The notes beneath the pieces were generated by a model that was not told where the DNA came from, did no database searches, and saw nothing but the letters and a program-made list of their open reading frames with translations. Below, piece by piece: positions 49,103-58,118 of a DNA stretch of 64,000 bases. Numbering within the stretch: the stretch's first letter is position 1; each line of letters opens with the position of its first letter. Both the position numbers and the translations under genes were made by a program. Source of the stretch: Halomonas korlensis (GTDB taxonomy: Bacteria; Pseudomonadota; Gammaproteobacteria; Pseudomonadales; Halomonadaceae); the NCBI RefSeq assembly GCF_900116705.1, contig NZ_FPBP01000001.1, positions 310,001-374,000 of the forward strand. Direction: 5' to 3'.

Positions 49103-50131
49103 ATGCCGGGCGTTAGAGATCGACTTACACAGAACATTCCGCCATTACCGGCTGCGCCGGAAAGACGCCAAGCTATACCTGCTTCTCCTTCATTCCGTTA
49201 CTACACCATCTATGGACTGACGATCGCCTCACAGCTTGCGCTTCCCGAGCTCGAAACGCTGCCGCCGGTAGCAAGCCCCGACATTTTGATTCGTATCGGG
49301 AACGTGGCAGATCATCTTGAAGGTGCAGGGTTCAGCACGCCCTGGCTTGAGAGCACCAACGACCGTTGCCAATTTCTCCTTGAAGGCATTGCTCGCTTTC
49401 GCGTCGAGCAAGGCAAGCACATCAGTGTCGATCGCCGCCTGAGGCTCGCTCGGGGCTCGACAACCAACGAGAGGGACCTGCGTGTCTATTTGCTGGGAAC
49501 CGCCTTGGGTGCACTGCTGCACCAGAGGCACTGGATGCCCCTCCATATCAGCGCTGTAGAGACGCCCTCTGGTATCTGGGGGTTTACGGGAAACTCCGGA
49601 GCAGGCAAGTCAACGCTCGCCGCCTGGCTGCATTATCAGTACGGCTGGAAGTTGGTCAGCGACGATGTGGGAGTGATCAAGCCCGAAGAGGGGCTCCCCA
49701 CTCTTTATCCAGGGCCACGGCGTCTCAAATTATGGAAAGACGCGCTGGAGCGCCTGAGTATCGAGCGCCAGGGCCTGATCCGAGACCTGACACGCACAGA
49801 CAAGTTTCACCTGAATCAGCATCAGGGCTTCAAGACGGACATCGAGCCATTGAGGGTGCTCGTGATGCTGGAAAGGGGCTCTGCCGATGAAGAGGCCTGC
49901 GTCGAGGCCATCGAGGGCGTCGAGGCATTCAGGATCGTGATGTCGGCCCTGTACCTGCCGGAGTGGGGGCAACGCTTCAATGGACCCGCCAGACTGATGC
50001 AGTACGGCGCTGACCTCGCGCGGCAAATCAGGGTCTATCGCTACCGGCGACCCTGGTCGCTGGAGCGCATGGAGCAGAGCCTTGCCCCGCTGCTACAACG
50101 GATTCATGCTGATGCAAGACATGACGACTGA
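49103..50131 (+). CDS. HPr-kinase-like lasso-peptide kinase (PadeK type)
   Basis: 342 aa. FRYYTIYGLTIASQLALPEL (about 31-50) is the typical opening of lasso-associated kinases. Walker A GNSGAGKST at 163-171, a preceding conserved His148 (MPLHIS), and LVSDDVGVI at 184-192 match the HprK catalytic fold. Related kinases PadeK and ThcoK phosphorylate the C-terminal serine of their lasso precursor. The precursor here also ends in Ser. No HPr or PTS genes are nearby. It is first in a plus-strand unit with the nucleotidyltransferase and exporter genes; its end overlaps the next start. Confidence 0.88.
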   Translation: MPGVRDRLTQNIPPLPAAPERRQAIPASPSFRYYTIYGLTIASQLALPELETLPPVASPDILIRIGNVADHLEGAGFSTPWLESTNDRCQFLLEGIARFRVEQGKHISVDRRLRLARGSTTNERDLRVYLLGTALGALLHQRHWMPLHISAVETPSGIWGFTGNSGAGKSTLAAWLHYQYGWKLVSDDVGVIKPEEGLPTLYPGPRRLKLWKDALERLSIERQGLIRDLTRTDKFHLNQHQGFKTDIEPLRVLVMLERGSADEEACVEAIEGVEAFRIVMSALYLPEWGQRFNGPARLMQYGADLARQIRVYRYRRPWSLERMEQSLAPLLQRIHADARHDD

Positions 50132-51314
50132 GCCTTTCTCGCTGGACTCAACGCTCCGATTATTGATATTGCTCGCCAGGCTCGAGCTCTCGGTGCCCCA
50201 GCAGCAATATGCCATGGCACTGTGCTCACGAATCGACGACTGGGCGGAAGTGACACGACAAGCCAAGCAACAGTTCGTGCTGCCCTTGGTCTATCGACAT
50301 CTGCGACACCTCAGCCCGCCCTCCCTGTCATCGCAAGACGCAGCACTAATGCGGAGCCAATGCCTGCAAATCCTGCAGCATAATCTACACGTTATTGCCG
50401 AACAGCAGCGTCTTGTTCGCGAGCTTCTGGACCCTCTGGAAATTCCTTACCTTTTCTTCAAGGGGCCTTCGTTGGCTGCCCGCTACTATGATGACCCGGC
50501 CATACGCTTTTGCCGCGATATCGATCTTTTGGTGCCCTGTGACAAGGCTGTCGACCTGCTCGAGGCAGCGTTGCAGCGCAACTACCAGGCACACAATCCA
50601 AAACAGCTGGCGTCCGACAGAGGCAGCCTGGACTTCGCCGTGCGCACTCAGCCGGTCATCACCCTCATCTCTCCCAAGGGCGTCGAGATCGAACTCCACA
50701 AGCAACTGGACAAGGAGGGCAAACTCTACCGCACCGATGCGCTCCTCGAGGCTCGTAAACCCCTGCCATTCGGCGACACGGTGCTATGGACAATGCCGAC
50801 AAGCGAACTCTTCGTGTATATCTGCCTACACCACACTCGCCATTACTGGTCACACCTTCACTGGCTGGTCGATCTGGATGCAATTCAACGCCACTCGGAT
50901 TTCGACCTCGATGACGCCTATGCCTGCGCCGAAAAACATGGCCTGACGACGTCTGTCGCGGCCAGCATGGAGCTCTATCATGCTCTTGCCCAGCCCGAAC
51001 CGGCACTCACTCATGGACTGGGCGAGAATGGCAGAAGCCTCCTCAATGCCTGCCTGGCTACCCTGCAAGGGGGACACGAAGCCGAATTGGCATTGCGACA
51101 CACCCGTCCCACGCCGGATTTTGCTTTTTCTTGGCAGTCCACGGCTTCCTATTGGCTGGCCTATCGCCTCCGAAGCCCGTTTGTGCCGCTCATGCCCACC
51201 TATACCGATTATCAATTCGTGCCGCTGCCGCCTCGTTGGCAATGGCTGTATTACGTTATTCGCCCGTGGCGCGTGCTGATCAAGCTGTTCACACCTTCTG
51301 AGCCTCGACCATGA
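50106..51314 (+). CDS. Lasso-cluster nucleotidyltransferase-fold protein
   Basis: About 400 aa; starts at 50106, 50112 or 50121 are all possible and overlap the kinase end. YLFFKGPSLAARYYDDPAIRFCRDIDLLV (about 120-150) is the PF14907 nucleotidyltransferase motif with the DxD-type metal site (RDIDLLV) and a second acidic residue in VEIELHK. Homologues co-occur with HprK-like kinases in lasso clusters; in pseudomycoidin-type systems such a protein further modifies the phosphate. A tailoring role after phosphorylation is inferred from context. Confidence 0.8.
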   Translation: MLMQDMTTEPFSLDSTLRLLILLARLELSVPQQQYAMALCSRIDDWAEVTRQAKQQFVLPLVYRHLRHLSPPSLSSQDAALMRSQCLQILQHNLHVIAEQQRLVRELLDPLEIPYLFFKGPSLAARYYDDPAIRFCRDIDLLVPCDKAVDLLEAALQRNYQAHNPKQLASDRGSLDFAVRTQPVITLISPKGVEIELHKQLDKEGKLYRTDALLEARKPLPFGDTVLWTMPTSELFVYICLHHTRHYWSHLHWLVDLDAIQRHSDFDLDDAYACAEKHGLTTSVAASMELYHALAQPEPALTHGLGENGRSLLNACLATLQGGHEAELALRHTRPTPDFAFSWQSTASYWLAYRLRSPFVPLMPTYTDYQFVPLPPRWQWLYYVIRPWRVLIKLFTPSEPRP

Positions 51315-51336
51315 ATCTGACGCTCCCCTTCCGCCC

Positions 51337-53172
51337 ATGCTGAAGATGCAAAGAATTTTCCATCCGCTTCGCACTCTGCGTCGCATTTTCCCGCTTCTCT
51401 GGGCAAGCAGCCGAAAATGGACATTGCTGAGCACCATCCTGCTGGTTCTGGAAATCGGTTTCGGCCTTGCCGTGCTGTACCTGCTCAAGCAGATGGTCGA
51501 TGTCGTCACCGAGCTTCTCGGCGAGGAGGCCGCTAGCCAAGACTTTGTATCGGTGATCGGATACGTGGCGCTGACCGGTGCTGCAACTCTGGCATTCATG
51601 ACTTCTCGCGCCTTGGCAAACCTGGCAAGGGAAGCTCAGTCACTTCTGGTAGCCGATCATATTGATCGGCAAATCCATGAGCGGGCGGTGCGCGCCGACC
51701 TCGCCTTCTACGAAAGCCCCCGTTATTTCGACACACTTGAGCGAGCTCGCGAAGCCGGCAATCAGCGCCCGGCTCAGGTCGTCGTCAACGTGATGATGCT
51801 GATCAAGAACTGCGTCATGCTAACGGCCATCGTGGTTCTGATCCTCTCTATCAACTGGCTGGTGCTGCCGGTACTGATGATCGCCATCGTACCGGCACTG
51901 CTGGTCCGGCTGCACTTCACCCGCCAACTGTATGACTGGCAGCGACACCGAACCCAGATGGAGCGTCGGGCCAGCTATCTCGACTGGCTAATGACGTCGG
52001 ATCTCCACGCCAAGGAGCTGCGCCTCCTTCAACTGGGAGACTTTCTGAGGGAGCAATATTCTGAGCTACGTGGCCGGATTCGCCGCGAACGCATGCACAT
52101 TACCCAGCGACGCACACGCGTCGAGGTGCTCGTGGGCAGCGTTGCCACTATCGCCTTCTTCGGTGCTCTGGCGTTCCTGGCCTGGCAGACGGCAGAAGGA
52201 CACAACAGTATCGGTGACCTGGTGCTTTTCCTGTTGATCTTCCAACGGGCCCAGACCATGGGCCAGGAACTGGTCCAGCAGCTCTCCAAGCTGTACGAGG
52301 ATCATCTCTATATGGGGCTGCTGTTCGAGTTCATGGATATACGACCGGAGATCGCCGAACCGGTGAACCCCGTAACGGTCTCCGAACCGCCACAGGAAGG
52401 CATTCATTTCGAACAGGTGAGCTTCTGTTATCCCGGCACGAAAGCGCCCGTACTGAGCCAGATCGACTTAACCATTCGCCCTGGCCAGATCGTGGCCCTG
52501 GTCGGCGCCAACGGCTCCGGCAAGACCTCGCTGATCAAGCTGCTCTGCCGACTCTACGATCCCACGGCGGGCCGGATCACCCTGGATGGCGTAGACATTC
52601 GCGACTACAGCCTGGAAGACTACCGCCGCCTGTTCAGCGTGATCTTCCAGGACTATTCGCACTATGCCGCCTCCGTGAGCGAGAACATCCGCTTTGGGGA
52701 CATTCTGCAGCCCGTCGGTACGCCATCGATCAAGACAGCTGCGATCAAGGCCGGCGCCGATCCCTTCATTGAGGGGCTCTCGGCCGGATACGATACCCTC
52801 CTGACGCGTATGTTTGACGATGGGCAGGAAATCAGCCTCGGCCAATGGCAGAAGGTCGCTCTGGCTCGCGCCTTCATGCGCCAGTCCAGCGTGATTATTC
52901 TGGACGAGCCGACCAGCGCGCTCGACCCTGGAGCGGAGTTCGAACTGTTCGAGAACTTCCGTGAACGAATCAATCACCGAGCTGCACTGGTGATCAGCCA
53001 CCGACTCTCGACCGTGCGGATGGCAGATTATATCTATGTGCTTGACCAAGGAATGATACGCGAGTCAGGAAGTCACGATGAGTTGATCAGACACGGCGGG
53101 ATTTACTGTCGGCTTTTCACCCAGCAAGCCCACCACTATCGCGAAGTGAGGGATCGCGAAGTGAGGGCGTGA
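51337..53172 (+). CDS. Lasso-peptide ABC exporter (fused permease/ATPase)
   Basis: 611 aa. Six membrane helices (about 20-310), then ATPase with Walker A GANGSGKTS, Q-loop VIFQDYSHYA, signature ISLGQWQKVALARA, Walker B VIILDEPTSALDP and H-loop VISHRL. The LGQWQ signature variant is common in the lantibiotic/lasso exporter branch. It should export the finished peptide and give self-immunity. 22 bases after the nucleotidyltransferase gene; convergent with the RRE gene. Confidence 0.88.
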   Translation: MLKMQRIFHPLRTLRRIFPLLWASSRKWTLLSTILLVLEIGFGLAVLYLLKQMVDVVTELLGEEAASQDFVSVIGYVALTGAATLAFMTSRALANLAREAQSLLVADHIDRQIHERAVRADLAFYESPRYFDTLERAREAGNQRPAQVVVNVMMLIKNCVMLTAIVVLILSINWLVLPVLMIAIVPALLVRLHFTRQLYDWQRHRTQMERRASYLDWLMTSDLHAKELRLLQLGDFLREQYSELRGRIRRERMHITQRRTRVEVLVGSVATIAFFGALAFLAWQTAEGHNSIGDLVLFLLIFQRAQTMGQELVQQLSKLYEDHLYMGLLFEFMDIRPEIAEPVNPVTVSEPPQEGIHFEQVSFCYPGTKAPVLSQIDLTIRPGQIVALVGANGSGKTSLIKLLCRLYDPTAGRITLDGVDIRDYSLEDYRRLFSVIFQDYSHYAASVSENIRFGDILQPVGTPSIKTAAIKAGADPFIEGLSAGYDTLLTRMFDDGQEISLGQWQKVALARAFMRQSSVIILDEPTSALDPGAEFELFENFRERINHRAALVISHRLSTVRMADYIYVLDQGMIRESGSHDELIRHGGIYCRLFTQQAHHYREVRDREVRA

Positions 53173-53214
53173 GTGAAACGAGGATGACCTGGATGCAGTG
53201 AGGGGCTTGCAAGA

Positions 53215-53487
53215 TCAGCGGACCGTGACCATGCCCTCATTCGCGAGTTGCTCGACGAATTGCAAGACTTCGCGCTCACAGGTCACGCGATCTACCGAGA
53301 ACTCATCGAGGAGTTTGTCGCAGACCTCGGCGACGCTGACCTCATCTTCGATCAGCGTCCAGATGCGTCTTCCCACCGCCTGGGTTCCGTAATACATGCC
53401 TTGTTCAGCACTAAACAGAACCAAGTCATCATCCACACTCGACGACAAAAGCGAGGGATGACGTTTCACCAGAGTACTGCGGTTCAT
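53215..53487 (-). CDS. PqqD-like RiPP recognition element protein (lasso B1)
   Basis: 90 aa from ATG 53487, chosen for AAAAGG six bases upstream. VKRHPSLLSSSVDDDLVLFSAEQGMYYGTQAVGRRIW is the winged PqqD/RRE strand-turn pattern, followed by three helices (SVAEVCDKLLDEFSV..., REVLQFVEQLANEGMV). In lasso systems this protein binds the leader peptide and presents it to the peptidase. It lies 64 bases downstream of the precursor gene on the same strand. Confidence 0.88.
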   Translation of the reverse strand: MNRSTLVKRHPSLLSSSVDDDLVLFSAEQGMYYGTQAVGRRIWTLIEDEVSVAEVCDKLLDEFSVDRVTCEREVLQFVEQLANEGMVTVR

Positions 53488-53551
53488 AAAATACCTTTTG
53501 TCCATGCACATCAACTTCAAGGACTCCATGATCCATGGACGAAAAGTTGAC

Positions 53552-53722
53552 TCAGGAACCGCCCGATCCCGGAACATTCCCACTAGGATTACCCGACATG
53601 GTTTCGGAAGGATTGTCAATCCTTCCCGTTAGGGTCTGCTCAATGCCCATGCGTGTAAGCTCGGGCGTCACCCACTCGCTTTTCTGCCGATCATCTCGCT
53701 TGGTCATTGACGAATTATCCAT
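53552..53722 (-). CDS. Lasso-peptide precursor
   Basis: 56 aa from ATG 53722, which has GGAG nine bases upstream; ATG 53737 and ATG 53707 are alternatives. The leader has the RRE-binding motif WVTPELTRMGIEQTLTG, equivalent to Yx2PxLx3Gx5Tx, with Thr at the usual -2 position. Cleavage after TG gives a 23-residue core that begins RIDNPSE, with Glu7 available for a seven-residue macrolactam ring. Cleavage before that Gly would give Gly1-Glu8. The tail (TMSGNPSGNVPGSGGS) is rich in Gly, Ser, Asn and Pro, has no aromatic plug, and ends in Ser, the expected kinase target. It probably has its own promoter in the 146-base gap upstream. Confidence 0.85.
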   Translation of the reverse strand: MDNSSMTKRDDRQKSEWVTPELTRMGIEQTLTGRIDNPSETMSGNPSGNVPGSGGS

Positions 53723-53868
53723 AAGCAACCACTCCATAAAGTAAATCTATCAAAGCGTCCGTTTTCTTTACTGCATAGATCCTTAAAGCGTTATTCACAA
53801 CCGGAACTAAGTCAAGCCAAACTCAATCACACTTGTATAGTAGATCAATAGCATGTCAGAGCGAAGTC

Positions 53869-55761
53869 TCAGCGAGTGAAGACGTAGCGCTGCCAAAGAT
53901 ACCAGGCTTGAAGGGCCGAACAGAGGGGAAGAAACCGCAGCATCTCCGGGGTAGAAGTCATTTGTGGGGGGGCATCCCGCAGTCGGGCCTGCAGGGCCGC
54001 CATGTCCAGCCAGTCACAATCATGCTGGAACCGCCCTTTCGCCGCCTCCTCCGCCAGGATTTGCCAGCACTCGGTGCGGATATTCATACGCTTCTTTTCG
54101 TTGGCGTTATCATTCTTGCCGAGCTGCCGGGGAAGCAGGCTACCGAACGCATCCCGGTACAGGCTGCGGGCCTGTCCCTGGTGCCATAACAACTCGGGAG
54201 GGAGCCCCATGGTAAAGCGCAGCAGGCGCTGGTCGGTCAGGGGATAGCGGTAGACCATGCCATTTTCGGCTGCCCAATGCGCCCAGGTCGACATGCGGCT
54301 CGCCAGGTGGCCGTTCTGTAGCAGCAGCGCCTGCATGCCAATGGGATCGGGGTACTCACGCCATGCCGGCATGCGTTGGTCTCTCGCCCTGGGGAACCTT
54401 GCGATGAAGTCGGGTCGATAGAACGGCTCCAGCTGATCGGGCCGCAGGTAGGGACTATGACGGGCGTATAGCGCATCCGGGAGAAAGGTCAGCAAGCCCT
54501 CCTGCCACAGAAACCTGGCCAGCTTTCTGGGATGGCGAAATCCCCCGGCCGCCGTGCGCGCAATGGCTAGGAGTCGCAACCACTGGCCACGTTTCAATAG
54601 ATAGCCGGGGTACCCCCGCACACCGAAGGTAGCCGACTCATCGCCACCCCAACCCGACAGCATCACTCGGGTGCCGCGACGAGCGGCCTGGCGCATTACG
54701 CCCCACTCTTCGAAGAGGTCGGTGGTGCCATCCAGGGCGATGTCCCGGGCCAGATAGTCCCGGTATTCTCGGCCGGTAGTGGTTCCGTATTGACACCGGA
54801 TACCCTCTCGTCGGCAGATATCATCTATCACACGTCGCTCGTCGCGATGACTATCCGCCAGCGGGTAATGCGCCGACACGGGGGGGGACCAGCTGTAACT
54901 CATGTCCAGTTGCCCACCGCCTGCCCGCATACGCTGACTCGCCAGGATCGTCACGCCCGTGGAGTCCAGGCCACCGCTCAGGTGCGAGCCCACCGGGTAG
55001 CGGGTGTTCAGCCGGTCACCGACGGCCAGTTCCAGCAACTCCCTGAAATGCTCGGTATATTCTTCGCGCCTTGAATAGCGAATGCTCGGCGCCTCCATGG
55101 GGTGCCAGTAGGCCTGAGGCGTCACGCCATGACGATCCACCCTGAGCCAGTGACCGGGCGCCAAGGGTTGAACCCTCTGAAAGAATCTCGCCTCACTGGC
55201 GTCATGGGGCCAGAGCAGAAAGCTCGCGACTCGGGATTCATCGATCGCCAGGGAAAGGTCGCGGAAGGCGTAAATGGCGCGGATATCGGTCGCGAACAGG
55301 AAGCGCTCGCCGGCCCGGCAGTAATAAAGCGGACGCGAACCGATATGGTCACGGGCACAGAACAGCACCTGCTCGCGGGCATCCCAGATGGCGAAGGCAA
55401 AGTCGCCTACGAGCCGCTCCACACACTCCCGCCCCCAGCGACGGTAGGCGTGCAGCAGGAGCCGGCTATCAGGCATCTGCGCGCGCCAGCGCGCCTCGAT
55501 CGCGAGCTGATCACACAGCGACTCGCGGTTGTCGAGGATCACATCGGCAACGATCAGCAGATGTCCGACTACCAGCGGCTGGTTTTCATGCACCGACGTG
55601 GGGGCGATATCAAGACGCTGGAAGCCGAACGCAACGGGCCCCTCGACCCACAGACTCGCGCCCTCCCGGCCGTAGTGGTCGAGGGTGGCCAGTGCCGGGC
55701 CGAAGGCCTCGGGGTCGACCGCTTCGCCGGCAAAGTGAACGCGCCCCAGGATTGCACTCAC
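53869..55761 (-). CDS. Lasso-peptide cyclase (asparagine synthetase-like, protein C)
   Basis: 630 aa. An N-terminal glutaminase-like domain lacks the catalytic Cys2 (starts MSAILG), as in lasso cyclases that do not use glutamine. The ATP pyrophosphatase motif LSGGLDST is at 261-268. It adenylates the ring Asp/Glu side chain of the core and joins it to the N-terminal amine. It overlaps the leader peptidase gene by four bases (ATGA) and lies upstream of the precursor gene, an unusual order. Confidence 0.92.
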   Translation of the reverse strand: MSAILGRVHFAGEAVDPEAFGPALATLDHYGREGASLWVEGPVAFGFQRLDIAPTSVHENQPLVVGHLLIVADVILDNRESLCDQLAIEARWRAQMPDSRLLLHAYRRWGRECVERLVGDFAFAIWDAREQVLFCARDHIGSRPLYYCRAGERFLFATDIRAIYAFRDLSLAIDESRVASFLLWPHDASEARFFQRVQPLAPGHWLRVDRHGVTPQAYWHPMEAPSIRYSRREEYTEHFRELLELAVGDRLNTRYPVGSHLSGGLDSTGVTILASQRMRAGGGQLDMSYSWSPPVSAHYPLADSHRDERRVIDDICRREGIRCQYGTTTGREYRDYLARDIALDGTTDLFEEWGVMRQAARRGTRVMLSGWGGDESATFGVRGYPGYLLKRGQWLRLLAIARTAAGGFRHPRKLARFLWQEGLLTFLPDALYARHSPYLRPDQLEPFYRPDFIARFPRARDQRMPAWREYPDPIGMQALLLQNGHLASRMSTWAHWAAENGMVYRYPLTDQRLLRFTMGLPPELLWHQGQARSLYRDAFGSLLPRQLGKNDNANEKKRMNIRTECWQILAEEAAKGRFQHDCDWLDMAALQARLRDAPPQMTSTPEMLRFLPLCSALQAWYLWQRYVFTR

Positions 55762-56309
55762 TCAGCTTGCCGCTCTGGCGAGGGGTGGTAGCGAACAAAG
55801 CTGGAGATCGGAATGTAGCCTTCCTCATGATGACCCAGCACGACACCCGAGCCGACCCTGACCCAGGCGTGTGCCTTGATGACGAGTCGCTTCTGCGCAT
55901 CCTGCTCGGTGCGGGTACCCAGCACCAGGCTGCTGGAGATCTCTCGCCGGCTGAGCATCCACTGGGCCGCCATGGCCAGCATAAGGCAGGTGAGCCGGTC
56001 GCCCAGCCGCGCACTGATAGAGGTGATCGCCAGGCAGATGTCTCGCACCCGAGGGTCGCGCTCGACACCAACGAGGTCAACCTCCCCTGACGACTGGGTG
56101 CCCAGCCAGCGCGACCAGACCCGGAATGGCATGGTTCGGACCAACAGCCAGGCCAGCGCCAGCCAGCCAGCAGCCTCCAGCAACAAGACCTTTCGAGACC
56201 AGGGCAACTGCACGAATCGGCAGAGTGTCTTCACGAGGTCCCATCTCCCCTGCACAACTGTCGATGTGGTCCGTTCCCTCATAGCCGAGAGAATCCGGGC
56301 TTCTGCCAT
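55758..56309 (-). CDS. Lasso leader peptidase (transglutaminase-like, protein B2)
   Basis: 183 aa. A helix at about 40-57 may associate with the membrane. The cysteine protease core has Cys108 (GDRLTCLMLAMA), LVLGTRTE, and His147 in KAHAWVRVG, matching PF13471 lasso B proteins. It removes the leader bound by the RRE protein. The gene starts 58 bases after leuB on the same strand with no visible terminator between, so leu readthrough could express it. Start could instead be ATG 56282. Confidence 0.88.
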   Translation of the reverse strand: MAEARILSAMRERTTSTVVQGRWDLVKTLCRFVQLPWSRKVLLLEAAGWLALAWLLVRTMPFRVWSRWLGTQSSGEVDLVGVERDPRVRDICLAITSISARLGDRLTCLMLAMAAQWMLSRREISSSLVLGTRTEQDAQKRLVIKAHAWVRVGSGVVLGHHEEGYIPISSFVRYHPSPERQAE

Positions 56310-56367
56310 ATCCTTCAGTGCTCATCGAACAGGTTTTGATTAACCCTCCACCACGAAGAGTTCACAG

Positions 56368-57441
56368 TCACTCGAAGGCAGTAAGCACTGCGTCGCCCAT
56401 CTCGGACGTCGAGACCATCTTCTTGCCCGCCGAGGCGATATCGGCCGTGCGCAGGCCGTCATCCAGCACCTTGCCAACGGCGGCCTCGATGCGCCCGGCA
56501 AGCGCAGCCTCGCCCAGCGAGTAGCGCAGCATCATCGCCACGGAAAGAATGGTGGCCAAGGGGTTGGCGAGATTCTGACCGGCGATATCCGGTGCACTGC
56601 CGTGGCAGGGTTCATACATGCCCTGGCCGCTCTCGTTCAGCGAGGCCGAAGGCAACATGCCGATAGAGCCGGTGAGCATGGCCGCCGCATCCGAGAGAAT
56701 GTCGCCGAACATGTTGCCGGTGACCACCACATCGAACTGTTTGGGCGCACGCACCAGTTGCATCGCGGCGTTGTCGACATACATGTGAGAGAGTTCGACA
56801 TCCGGGTATTCAGGCGCCAGGCGCTCCATCACCTCGCGCCAGAGGATGGTGACCTCGAGTACATTGGCCTTGTCGACCGAGCAGAGCTTCTTGCCACGCT
56901 TTTGGGCCATCTCGAAGGCCACGCGGCCGATGCGCTCGATCTCGCTCTCCGAGTAGACGTAGGTGTTGAAGCCAACGCGCTCCCCCTCACGCTCCTCGAT
57001 ACCGCGCGGTTGGCCGAAATAGATACCGCCGGTCAGCTCGCGGACGATCATGATGTCGAGCCCCGAGACGATCTCGGGCTTGAGGCTCGACGCCTCGGCC
57101 AATTGAGGATAGAGGATGGCGGGGCGCAGGTTGGCAAACAGCCCCAGGTTCTTGCGCAACCCCAGAAGCCCTTTCTCCGGGCGCTTGGCGAGATCCTCGA
57201 TGGTATCCCACTGGGGACCCCCTACGGCACCGAGCAGGATGGCATCCGCCCCCCTGGCCTTGTCGAGCGTGGCGGCGGGCAGCGGCTCACCGAAGGCGTC
57301 ATAAGCGGCGCCACCGACCAGCGCCTCCTCGACCTCGATATCCAGGCCGCGCGCCTGACAGGCCGCCAGCACCCGGCTCGCCTGAGCGGTAATTTCCGGG
57401 CCGATGCCATCACCCGGCAATACCAGAATCTTGCGTGTCAT
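56368..57441 (-). CDS. leuB: 3-Isopropylmalate dehydrogenase
   Basis: 357 aa. [14 protein letters not shown] opening, [27 protein letters not shown] and the [14 protein letters not shown] block are the isopropylmalate/isocitrate dehydrogenase signatures with leucine-type specificity. It is the third step of leucine synthesis. Last of leuCDB; 26 bases after leuD. Confidence 0.97.
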   Translation of the reverse strand: MTRKILVLPGDGIGPEITAQASRVLAACQARGLDIEVEEALVGGAAYDAFGEPLPAATLDKARGADAILLGAVGGPQWDTIEDLAKRPEKGLLGLRKNLGLFANLRPAILYPQLAEASSLKPEIVSGLDIMIVRELTGGIYFGQPRGIEEREGERVGFNTYVYSESEIERIGRVAFEMAQKRGKKLCSVDKANVLEVTILWREVMERLAPEYPDVELSHMYVDNAAMQLVRAPKQFDVVVTGNMFGDILSDAAAMLTGSIGMLPSASLNESGQGMYEPCHGSAPDIAGQNLANPLATILSVAMMLRYSLGEAALAGRIEAAVGKVLDDGLRTADIASAGKKMVSTSEMGDAVLTAFE

Positions 57442-57467
57442 CTTTGTGTCCTTGTGGTCTTCAGCCC

Positions 57468-58115
57468 TCAGGCGCTGTCGCGGAACAACCAGGGGCGCGC
57501 CGCGCGATGCTTATCCTGGAACGAACGAATGGCCGCTTCATCCTTGAGGGTAATACCGATGTCATCCAGCCCCTCGAGCAGGCACTGCTTGCGGAAGGCA
57601 TCCACCTCGAACTCGATGATTTCCCCCGACGGTGTGGTCACACGCTGGTTTTCCAGGTCCACATCGAGCCGATAGCCTTCGCTTGCCGCCACCTCGGCGA
57701 ACAGTCGGTCGACCGTGTCTTCGGCGAGCGGGATCAACAGCAGGCCGTTCTTGAAGGCATTGTTATAGAAGATATCGGCAAAGCTCGGGGCGATCACGGC
57801 GCGGAAACCGAAATCCTCCAGCGCCCAAGGCGCGTGCTCCCGCGAGCTTCCGCAGCCGAAGTTGCGCCTTGTCAGCAAGATGCTGGCACCCTGGTAACGC
57901 GGCTGGTTGAGCACGAAATCAGAATTGAGCGGGCGCTGGCTGGCATCCTGGCCGGGCTCGCCTTCATCCAGGTAGCGCAATTCGTCGAACAGGTTGACGC
58001 CAAAGCCGGTGCGCTTGATCGACTTCAGAAACTGCTTGGGAATGATCAGATCGGTATCGACATTGGCCCGGTCGAGCGGGGCCACGAGTCCTTCATGACG
58101 ATCGAATTTCTTCAT
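57468..58115 (-). CDS. leuD: 3-Isopropylmalate dehydratase small subunit
   Basis: 215 aa. [18 protein letters not shown] and [15 protein letters not shown] are the swivelling-domain signatures. Works with LeuC. Three bases separate it from leuC. Confidence 0.97.
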   Translation of the reverse strand: MKKFDRHEGLVAPLDRANVDTDLIIPKQFLKSIKRTGFGVNLFDELRYLDEGEPGQDASQRPLNSDFVLNQPRYQGASILLTRRNFGCGSSREHAPWALEDFGFRAVIAPSFADIFYNNAFKNGLLLIPLAEDTVDRLFAEVAASEGYRLDVDLENQRVTTPSGEIIEFEVDAFRKQCLLEGLDDIGITLKDEAAIRSFQDKHRAARPWLFRDSA

Positions 58116-58118
58116 GGC

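Noticed and set aside
53535..53744. Plus-strand frame opposite the lasso precursor
   Set aside because: The minus-strand frame has the leader motif, core and C-terminal Ser; the plus frame has no such features.
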